Below, one piece after another: positions 27,128 through 36,400 of a stretch of 64,000 bases of DNA. Positions within the stretch are counted from its first letter, which is position 1. Each line of letters opens with the position of its first letter. The translations under genes and the position numbers were made by a program. The notes under the pieces are model-generated. The model had not been told where the DNA came from. It made no database searches and worked only from the letters and a program-made list of their open reading frames with translations. The DNA is from Tannerella serpentiformis (GTDB lineage: Bacteria > Bacteroidota > Bacteroidia > Bacteroidales > Tannerellaceae), in the NCBI RefSeq assembly GCF_003033925.1, contig NZ_CP028365.1, positions 930,001-994,000 on the forward strand. Direction: 5' to 3'.

Positions 27128-27598
27128 ATGTCTGACGTCTACCTCAGCCTCGGTTCCAACTTAGGCGACCGGCACCGACTGATCACATCGGCCATCGCGC
27201 TACTGGCCGAACGGGCTGGCAGGACGATCGCCGTGTCACGTTGCTATGAGACCGCGCCGTGGGGTTTCCAATCGGCCCACCCCTTCCTCAACGTCGCCCT
27301 CAGCCTCCGCACCGACCTCGCCCCCCTACCCTTGCTCGACCTGACGCAACAGATTGAGCGTGAGCTGGGCCGCACCGTCAAATCCTCGCCCGGGGGCACC
27401 TACGCCGATCGTCCGATCGACATCGACCTCATCTTCTATGCCGACACCTGTCTCGACACGCCCCGCCTAACCCTGCCCCACCCACTGATGCACCTGCGAC
27501 GCTTCGTCCTCGAGCCGCTCGCAGAGATCGCCCCCACGATCGTCCACCCCACGCTCGGTCGCACAGTCAGCGAACTGCTGGAGCAGTGCTCGGAGTGA
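27128..27598 (+). CDS. folK: 2-amino-4-hydroxy-6-hydroxymethyldihydropteridine diphosphokinase
   Basis: A 156-residue HPPK in folate synthesis. Motifs: YLSLGSNLGDR at the N-terminus, FLNVALSLRTDL, and the family signature around RPIDIDLIFYAD then LPHPLMHLRRFVLEPLAEIAP. The start codon follows a 190-bp pyrimidine-rich heptamer array, so its leader is unusual and probably variable in length. Confidence 0.95.
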   Translation: MSDVYLSLGSNLGDRHRLITSAIALLAERAGRTIAVSRCYETAPWGFQSAHPFLNVALSLRTDLAPLPLLDLTQQIERELGRTVKSSPGGTYADRPIDIDLIFYADTCLDTPRLTLPHPLMHLRRFVLEPLAEIAPTIVHPTLGRTVSELLEQCSE

Positions 27599-27629
27599 TC
27601 CCCTGAGGGGGCGTAAACCTCCGTGCACC

Positions 27630-27990
27630 CCTTGCGCAGGCCGGCGCAGTGTGTGATACGAGTGTGCAACACTTGCGTAGCCCCTTCACAGTGTGCGAAA
27701 CGACTATGCAACACCTGCGTAGCCCTTTCACAGTGTGCGAAATGACCATGCAACACCTGCACAGCCCTTTCACAGGGTGCGAAATGACCATGCAACACCT
27801 GCACAGCCCTTTCACAGTGTGTGGCGGGACTATGAAACACCTGCACACCCTTTTCACAGGGTGTGAAACGATCATGCAACACTTGCACCCCCTTTTCACA
27901 GGGTGTGAAACGACCATACACCCCTTGCGTAGCCTTTTCACGATGTGCGGCGTGACCATGCAACACTTGCAGGGAGTCTTGCAAGCATTT
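27630..27990. repeat. 42-bp tandem array, family A (copy 2, inverted)
   Basis: About eight copies of the complement of the unit at 0.4-0.77 kb: CTTTCACAGTGTGCGAAA, then a YGACYATGCAACACCTGC segment, exactly 42 bp apart. The dyad CACAGTGTG is shared. The same family is thus found 27 kb apart in opposite orientation, after folK and before the hydrolase gene. Confidence 0.94.
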
Positions 27991-28088
27991 TCCCCCAAGC
28001 GATGGAGGCGCGAGGTACGCCTTTATGGTGCACCCTGAGAGGCACCGTATGAGCGAAGGCCCTTTCTGGCTGCGCACCGGCGAGGCCT

Positions 28089-28096
28089 TACCTTTG
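28089..28096 (+). promoter_or_regulatory. -7 promoter box almost touching the hydrolase start codon
   Basis: TACCTTTG ends only 5 bp before the ATG at 28102. With usual Bacteroidetes spacing transcription would start at about 28102-28104, giving a leaderless message. Confidence 0.6.
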
Positions 28097-28101
28097 CGGC
28101 C

Positions 28102-29052
28102 ATGATGAGAAAACTACGCAACATCCTGCTCACACTGCTGCTGCTCGCCATCGTGGCGCTCACCGCAGGCAGCTTCTTCTTGCTCAACCATGCCCTCCGA
28201 CCGGCCGACAATAAGGGGCGCGACACGGAGGGATCGTACGCCTACATGTTTCAGACTTACCCCTTCCTGCGGCCTTGGGTGGACAGCCTCCGCCGTGCGG
28301 GTGCCCTGCGCGACACGTTCATCATCGCCGACGATGGCGTCCGCCTGCATGCCCTCTACGCCCGCGCCACACGGCCCACGCGCCGATCGGCCGTCATCGT
28401 CCACGGCTACAAGGATTGCGCTGTGCGTATGCTCATGATCGGCTATCTCTATCACCACGACCTGGGCTTCAACATCCTCCTGCCCGACCTCTACGGCGCC
28501 GGTCAAAGCGGTGGCGATTATATCCGTATGGGCTGGCTCGACCGCTACGACGTGATCCGTTGGACGTGCGTCGCCGACGAGCTCTTCGGCCCCGAGGCCA
28601 CGATCGCCGTGCACGGCATATCGATGGGCGCCGCCACGACGATGATGGTGGCCGGCGAAAAGCAGCAGGCCGACGTGCGATGCTTCGTCGAAGACTGTGG
28701 CTACACCAGCGTCTGGGACGAGTTTGCCAAGGAGCTACGCGCGCAGTACGGCCTGCCCGAGATGCCCCTGCTCTACACCACCAGCATGCTCTGCCGCGCG
28801 CGTTACGGATGGGACTTCCTGCAGGCCTCGTCGCTGGCGCAAGTGGCCGCTTCGGAGCTACCCATCTTCTTCATCCACGGCGAGACAGATGACTATGTGC
28901 CCACCGAGATGGTTCACCCCCTCTACGAGGCCAAACGCCGTGGCGGCCGCGAGCTCTGGATCGCCCCCGGGTCAGCCCACGCCTTCTCCTATCACGATCA
29001 CCGCGCCGAATACACCGCCCGCGTCCGCGCCTTCGTCCGGCGGTATATGTGA
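28102..29052 (+). CDS. Alpha/beta hydrolase, membrane-anchored
   Basis: A 316-residue protein with an N-terminal membrane helix or uncleaved signal (residues about 6-30), then an alpha/beta hydrolase domain. VIVHGYKD (98-105) is the oxyanion-hole strand, the nucleophile elbow is GISMG (Ser174 at its centre), an acidic residue lies in HGETDDYVP, and the catalytic His is in GSAHAFSYHD near 300. It resembles Bacteroidales BAAT/prolyl-oligopeptidase-like hydrolases; the substrate is unknown. Translation may start at the second Met codon (28105). Confidence 0.88.
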   Translation: MMRKLRNILLTLLLLAIVALTAGSFFLLNHALRPADNKGRDTEGSYAYMFQTYPFLRPWVDSLRRAGALRDTFIIADDGVRLHALYARATRPTRRSAVIVHGYKDCAVRMLMIGYLYHHDLGFNILLPDLYGAGQSGGDYIRMGWLDRYDVIRWTCVADELFGPEATIAVHGISMGAATTMMVAGEKQQADVRCFVEDCGYTSVWDEFAKELRAQYGLPEMPLLYTTSMLCRARYGWDFLQASSLAQVAASELPIFFIHGETDDYVPTEMVHPLYEAKRRGGRELWIAPGSAHAFSYHDHRAEYTARVRAFVRRYM

Positions 29053-29196
29053 GCCCGACTCCCGCTATACTTTTTCAATCCTTTAGCCGTTATGAGGGGA
29101 CACGTAACCAATCTCTTGAGAGGGCTTCATAGCCTAAACAGAAGCGACCGTACACCTCTCAAATACGTTTACATGTAAATGATATATCGCTCGATT

Positions 29197-29466
29197 ATGA
29201 ATACGACTCTCACGAAATCCGCTGCGTCTATTCGGATCAACTCCGGAGTGCTGAAGCAGCTGAAAGAAGAAGCCAAGAAAGAAGACAAGAGCCTAAGCAG
29301 CTACTTGGAGGCCTTGCTTTACGAGATGGGATACAGGCCCTATAACGAAGAGACCGTGCAAGCCTGTCGGGAAGCCAGAGAGGGTAAAATAGCCGGCGTC
29401 GTTAATACAACCAGTCGAGAGACAATCGAAGCCTCGCTGTTCGGAGATGAAGAAGCGGAAGATTGA
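29197..29466 (+). CDS. Antitoxin of a YafQ-type pair (RelB/DinJ-like)
   Basis: An 89-residue protein. The N-terminal part (SIRINSGVLKQLKEEAKKEDKSLSSYLEALL) is a ribbon-helix-helix-type dimerisation and DNA-binding motif; the C-terminal tail (NEETVQACREAREGK...TIEASLFGDEE) is the toxin-wrapping region typical of RelB/DinJ antitoxins. It overlaps the toxin gene by 20 bp. Antitoxins of this kind usually repress their own promoter. Confidence 0.85.
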   Translation: MNTTLTKSAASIRINSGVLKQLKEEAKKEDKSLSSYLEALLYEMGYRPYNEETVQACREAREGKIAGVVNTTSRETIEASLFGDEEAED

Positions 29467-29737
29467 ATACACTGTGAGGTTCAAGAGAGACCTCAAGAAG
29501 TTTCGCCACATGCCGGAGAAGCGAGCCAAGATCACGAAGGCGATCCAAATACTGGCAGAAGGACTCCCGATTCCTTTATCCATGCGGCCTCATAAACTCA
29601 TCGGCGACTATGCCGGATACATGGAGCTTCACATCGAAGGCGATCTTCTTTTGATCTGGATAGAACTTAACGCAAACAACGAAGAGATCATCCGGCTCTC
29701 TCGCATAGGATCCCATTCCGAACTGTTTGGAACATAG
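29447..29737 (+). CDS. Type II toxin, YafQ family mRNA interferase
   Basis: A 96-residue RelE/YafQ-fold toxin: YTVRFKRDLKK, then RPHKLIGDYAGYMELHIEGDLLLIW, ending LSRIGSHSELF. The His of GSHSELF and the PHKL His correspond to catalytic positions in YafQ, a ribosome-dependent endoribonuclease. It lies 37 bp before ruvA, inserted upstream of the conserved ruvA-sprA pair. Confidence 0.9.
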   Translation: MKKRKIEYTVRFKRDLKKFRHMPEKRAKITKAIQILAEGLPIPLSMRPHKLIGDYAGYMELHIEGDLLLIWIELNANNEEIIRLSRIGSHSELFGT

Positions 29738-29774
29738 AATCAGCATCCCCCCTACAAGAACCACCCATAGATAT

Positions 29775-30368
29775 ATGATCGAATACATCAAAGGAGAAAT
29801 CGTAGAACTGCAACCCGCACTGATGATCATGGAGTGCGGCGGCGTGGGCTACGAACTCAATATCTCACTGACCACCTACAGCACCTTCGACGGTCTCCGC
29901 GAGGGCAAGATCTACGTCCACGAAGTGATCCGTGAAGACGCCCACCTGCTTTACGGCTTTGCCAGCCGCGAAGAGCGCGAGCTCTTCCTGCTGCTCACAT
30001 CCGTCTCCGGCGTCGGGCCGAACACCGCGCGCATGATCCTCTCGTCCTTCAAGCCCTCGGATCTGATCGACATCATCGCTTCTGGCGACGACGCCACACT
30101 GACCACCGTCAAAGGCATCGGCAACAAGACGGCCCAGCGCATCGTTGTCGACCTCAAGAGTAAGGTGCGTCCCGTGGCAGGACTCGACGAACGGCGTGCT
30201 GCAGCCTCGCGAGGGTCACAGACAGACACGTCCGAAGAGGCCGTGGCGGCGCTCGTCATGCTGGGTTTCCAGAAAAACGCCTCGCAAAAAGCCGTCGAGA
30301 AACTCCTCAAGGAGGATCCCAACATGCCCGTCGAACAGATCGTACGCAGTGCCCTGAAAGTGCTCTGA
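29775..30368 (+). CDS. ruvA: Holliday junction branch migration protein RuvA
   Basis: A 197-residue RuvA: N-terminal OB fold (MIEYIKGEIVELQPALMIMECGGVGY), tandem HhH motifs (LTSVSGVGPNTARMILSSF and VKGIGNKTAQRIVVDLKSK) and a C-terminal UBA-like domain III. RuvA tetramers hold Holliday junctions for RuvB. The ATG at 29775 gives the universal MIEYIKG start. Confidence 0.97.
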   Translation: MIEYIKGEIVELQPALMIMECGGVGYELNISLTTYSTFDGLREGKIYVHEVIREDAHLLYGFASREERELFLLLTSVSGVGPNTARMILSSFKPSDLIDIIASGDDATLTTVKGIGNKTAQRIVVDLKSKVRPVAGLDERRAAASRGSQTDTSEEAVAALVMLGFQKNASQKAVEKLLKEDPNMPVEQIVRSALKVL

Positions 30369-30409
30369 TCGCCTTGACGCATCGTTTCCCGTCACTATTC
30401 CCCATCCGT

Positions 30410-33400
30410 ATGAAAACAGGTTGCCCCTATCGTTCTACCCTTCTCCTTGCACTCTTCTTCGCCATACTCTGGTCCGGAGGGCGCGCCGCAGCGCAGGCTC
30501 CGGCTGACTCCGCGCGCAAGGACTCCGTCCCCCCGACCATCGCTACGCTGGGCAAGCCACGCTTCCCCGTGGCACGCACCGCTCCCCTCTTCTACCGCGA
30601 CCTGACACAGCCCATGCCTGCCGACCTCCACAACCCGGACAATCTGCAAACCACCGTTGAGTACGACATCCTCACGAACCGGTATATCGTCCGTACACGC
30701 GTGGGCGACATGGAGCTCGGCACACCCATCACCATGACTCCCGAGCAATACCAGCAGTACAGCATGCAACAGTCGATGAAGGCCTATTATCGCCAGAGAA
30801 ACGACGAGAACTTCCGACAGGCAAGTGGCGAAAAGCTGAACTTGATGGACATGCGTTTCAACATCGGTGCCGCTGATCGGGTGTTCGGCCCCGGAGGTAT
30901 ACGCGTCAAGTCGCAGGGGACGGCGGAGATGAAGGTGGGCATGAAGTCCAGTGGCACGAAGAACCCCACCTTGCCCGAACGATCGCGCAACCATACCTTC
31001 TTCAACTTCGACAACAACGTACAGCTCAACATGCAGGCCTCCGTCGGCACGAAGGTCAATTTCGGGCTGAACTACAACACCCAATCGTCGTTCGAGTTCG
31101 ACGCTTCACGCTTGAATCTAGCCTACGCGGGCGACGAAGACGAGATCATCAAGAACATCGAGGCCGGTAACGTGAGCCTGAACACGGGCAACTCGCTCAT
31201 TCGTGGTGGGGCGGCCCTGTTCGGCATTAAGACGGAGCTACAGTTTGGCAAACTGCGCGTCAACGCCCTCTTGGCCCAACAGAACTCCGAGTCGCGTACC
31301 ATCACCTCGCAGGGGGGCGTACAGACGACGGACTTCGAGATCAACATCGACAACTATGACGAAAACCGCCACTTCTTCCTGGGTCATTTCTTCCGTGACC
31401 GCTATGACGAGGCCATGGCCAAGTTGCCCCTCGTGGCGTCGAGTGCCAAGATCACCAAGATAGAGGTATGGGTGACCAACCGCCGTGGCAATTACAATGA
31501 GGCGCGAGACATTGTCGCCTTCTCCGACCTCGGTGAGAACGTCCATATCGGCAACACGGCTGAGGTGCAGGCTTCGGGTACGGTGCGGATGACCCACAAC
31601 GAGGCCAACACGCTCTACTCCCGCGTCAACGCCTTGACCGATGCGCGCAGCATTGATCGCGTCAACGGGGCACTGAGCTTCTTGGAGGACGGGCGCGACT
31701 ATGAGAAGATCGGTAGTGCACGCCTACTCAGCCCCTCCGAATATTCGCTTAACGAGGCCTTAGGGTATATCTCCCTCTCGACCGCCTTGCAACCAGACGA
31801 AAGTTTAGCGGTGGCCTTTGAGTACACCTATGGCGGGCAGACGTTTAAGGTGGGAGAGATCTCGACCGACAATACGAATAACACCGGTGGATGCCTCTTC
31901 GTCAAGCTGATCAAGGGTATCAATGAGGCTCCGGGCATGCCATTCTGGGATCTGATGATGAAGAATGTCTACTCCCTCGAGGCATTCTCCGTGCAGAAGG
32001 ACCGCTTCAAACTAGACATTGTCTACCAGAGCGACACGGTCGGCACTTACGTCTACAGCATCCAAGAGGGAAATATCGCCGGGCGTACCTTGCTACAGGT
32101 AATGAACCTCGACCGCCTCGACGTCAACAATGAGCCCTATCCGAACGGTTCGTTCGACTTCGTGGAGGGCTACACCATCCAACCCGCCAACGGACGTATA
32201 TTCTTCCCCGTCGTGGAGCCCTTCGGACGGCACCTCCGGAAGGCCATCGGTAACAACGCCATTGCCGATCGGTACGTGTTTCAGGAACTCTATGACTCCA
32301 CCAAGACCGTCGCCCAACAGATTGCAGAGAAGAACAAGTTCAAGCTACGTGGCAAGTACCGTGCGTCATCGGCATCGGACATCAACCTGGGTTCGACCAA
32401 CGTAGCCCGCGGATCTGTTGTCGTCACCGCCGGGGGCGTTCGACTGACCGAGAATGTGGACTACGTCGTGGACTACGCTTCCGGTATCGTCAGTATCATC
32501 AACGAGAGCGTACTGGCCAATCGCAGTTCCATCAGTGTATCGTTAGAGAACCAGTCCGTCTACAGCATGCAACGCAAAACGATGATGGGCCTCGACCTGA
32601 ACTATGAGTTCTCGAAGCACTTTTCAGCCGGAGCCACCGTGATGCACCTCTCCGAAATGCCCCTCACCACAAAAACCGCCATGGGCGAGGAGTCGATCAA
32701 CAACACCCTTTGGGGGGCCAATCTGGCCTACAAGGGAGAAAGTCAGTGGTTGACGAACGTAGTGGACAAGCTCCCGCTCTTGAACCTCACCCAGCCCAGC
32801 CAGATCTCCCTCAATGCGGAGTTCGCTCACCTCATCGCCGGACACTACCAGAACGAGAACACGGGTCGCTATTCCTACCTCGACGACTTTGAGTCCACCC
32901 GAAACAGCATCGACCTACTGAACCCCTACCTCTGGTCGCTAGCCAGCACACCTTACGATAACGGCGCCGCAGCGAAGTTCCCCGAGGCCTCACTCGTCAA
33001 TAACACAGAGTATGGCAAGAACCGCGCGCTCTTTGCTTGGTATTACATCGACGGACTCTTTACTCGCCGCAACTCGAGCCTCCGACCGAAGTATCTTACG
33101 GACAAGGACATCTCGAACCACTATGTCCGTCCGATCGAGTATTCCGAGATCTATCCCAACAAGGATTTGGCATACAACGAGACCAACATGCTTAACACCC
33201 TCAACCTGGCCTATTACCCGACCGAGCGAGGCCCCTACAACCTGGACGTAGATGGCATGAACGCCGATGGCACCTTAGCGAATCCGCAGCGCCGTTGGGG
33301 TGGCATGATGCGACGACTGGACCAGACGGACTTCGAGGCTTCCAATATTGAGTACATCGAGTTTTGGATGATGGATCCCTTCATCTATAACCGGGAGACA

Positions 33401-36400
33401 ACCAAGGGGGGCGACCTCTTCTTACATCTCGGCGACGTATCGGAAGACATACTGAGGGACGGCAAGAAGTTCTTCGAGAACGGTCTGCCCGTCAACGGCA
33501 ACCTGAGCCAGGTTGACACGAACGTCTGGGGTCGGATACCCCGACAGCAGAGCACTGTCTATGCCTTTGACAACACCACCGGTGCGCGTCGTGTGCAGGA
33601 TGTGGGCCTTAACGGTCTCTCCTCCACCGAGGAGCGCGCCTTCCCCACGTATAAGAATTATGTGGAACGGCTGCGTGCCAAGGTCTCGGCCGACACATGG
33701 ATGCGATGGGAGCACGACCCCTTCTCACCCGTCAATGACCCTGCGGGCGACGACTACCATTACTTCCGCGGTTCGGATTACGACCGTGATCAGGTAGATA
33801 TCCTCACCCGATACAAGCATTACAACGGTACGGAGGGCAACTCCACCGCCTCGGAAGATTCTCCGGAGAGTTACGACATCTCATCCAAGACCAACCCCGA
33901 TGTGGAAGACATCAACGGAGACAACACCATGAGCGACTTGGAGCGCTATTATGAGTATCGTGTCTCGATCCGCCCTAAGGACATGGTCGTGGGGCAGAAC
34001 CATATCGTCAACGAGCGACGCGTCCGCGTTCGCCTGCCTAATGGTGACACGACATCCGTCACCTGGTACCAGTTCAAGGTACCGGTCAAGGAGTACCTCC
34101 GCCGCGTGGGCACCATTCAGGGGTACAAGAGTATCCGCTTCATGCGCCTTTACATGACTGACTTTTACGAGACCACCATCCTACGTCTGGGCACCTTCGA
34201 CCTCGTTCGCGGTGACTGGCGCACCTACCTCCAGAGCCTGGCACCTATCGGCGCGCCCCCGTCCGTGAATGGCACCCTCGACGTCACTTCCGTCAACATA
34301 GAGGAGAATGGCGACCGCGAGCCGGTCAACTATATCCTGCCCCCGGGCGTCACCCGAATGACCGACCCCAGCCAGCCGCAGATCAGGCAGCAAAACGAGC
34401 AGGCCCTCTCGCTGAAGGTCACCAATCTGGCCTCGCAAGACGCACGCGCCATCTACAAGAGTACCAAATACGACATGCGTCGCTACAAGCGCCTCCAGCT
34501 CTTCGTTCACGCCGAGCGATTGATCAACGACGTCACCAGCCTGGCCAATGGCGAGCTGTCCGTGTTCATCCGACTCGGATCGGACTACAAGAACAACTAC
34601 TACGAGTATGAGGTACCCCTCACCCTCACCCCTGCCGGACGATACAATAGCAGCAGCGAGGCCGACCGCTCCACCGTTTGGCCGGAAAGCAATATGATCG
34701 ACTTCCCAACCGAGGTGCTTACCAATCTGAAGAATAAGCGCAACCGGGCCAAGCGTGAGGGTCGTGCGGGGGTATCGTTTGCCACGGTCTATTCCGAGAT
34801 GGATCCGCAGCGGCAGATGAATAAGGTGAGCGTGGTGGGCAACCCTTCGCTCGCTGAGGTGCGCACGATTATGATCGGCGTCCGCAACAACGCTAAGGAC
34901 CTCAAGAGCGGCGAGGTCTGGGTCAACGAGCTTCGCTTGACCGACTTCGACGAGCGAGGCGGATGGGCCGCCAATGGCTCGCTCAGTGTGGCCCTCTCGG
35001 ACCTCGGAACGATTCAGGCTGCCGGGCGGATCACGACAGCCGGATTCGGGCAGATCGACCAATCCATCGGCGAGCGCAGCATGGATAACTACACCCAGTA
35101 TGCCGTCTCTACCTCCCTCCAGCTCGGCAAGTTCTTCCCCGAAAAGGCTCAGGTGAACCTGCCGCTTTACTATGCCTATTCGCGTGAGACTATCTCGCCG
35201 GAATACAACCCGTTAGACGGCGACGTCCACCTCCGCGATGCCCTTGATGCCGCCGTAACCACGGCCCAAAAGGACTCCATCCGCAACCTCACGCAGCAGA
35301 GGGTCACCACCAAGAGCGTCGCCCTTTCGAACGCGCACGTGAACATCCAAAGCAAGACACCTATGCCTTACGACCCGTCGAACTTCTCCTTCGGCTACGC
35401 CTATAACGAGCGTGAACGGAAAGACCCAGAGACGGTCTACGAGACTACGAAAAATTATCAGGGCAACCTCAGCTACATCTATACGCCCTACATCCGACCC
35501 TTCCAGCCCTTCGAGAAGCTGCAGAAGAGCAATGGCTATACCCGCTATATCAAGCAACTGGCCTTCAATTACCTCCCCTCCACCATCACCTTCCAGACCA
35601 CCATGCTCCGCAACTACAACGAGCTTCAGCTCCGCGACATGGACCACCTGGACGACGCAGCCTCCGCGACCACCCTGCCGGTCTCCTTCAGCAGCCTATT
35701 CACCTGGGATCGCAGCTTCAGCATCCGATGGAGCCCCCTGACGAACCTCACAGCCGATTTCTCCGCCGGAACTAACGCCCGCATCGAGGAGCCGCACGTG
35801 CAGGTCAACAAGAAGCTCAACCGCTCGGACTATGAGCTCTGGAAGGACTCCATCAAGCGCAGCATCGCCCAGCTTGGCACGCCCCTGCTCTACGACCAAA
35901 CCCTGAACGTCACCTACAGCCTGCCCCTGCAATACATCCCCATCCTCGACTGGGTGGCGGCTAACATGACCTACAATACGCAGTACAACTGGGAGAGCGG
36001 CTCTCGCGTTGACCAGACCACCAAGACCGGTAACACGATCAAGAACCAGCGCCAAATGAATTATACCGCCGGCCTCAACCTGCAAGGCCTTTACAACAAG
36101 AGCTCGTTCCTCAAGACCGTGAACCAGAAATACGGCGCTCTGGCCGATGCGCAGCGCAGCGAGGGATCCCGCCGACGTCGCGTGAAGCAGAATTATGAGG
36201 CCACCATCCGGCTCAGCCCTGACAGTGGCACGATCGTATCGCACAGCCTGATGACGAAGAAGTTAGCCCGCGTCACGGCGCGGCGAACCGACGACAGCTC
36301 GCGCTACAACATCACGTACAAGGTGATCGACTTCGCCCGCATCCGCATTACGAATCGGGACTCGGTGGAGCTACGCATCGTCGTCGTCCCTGCCCCGCCC

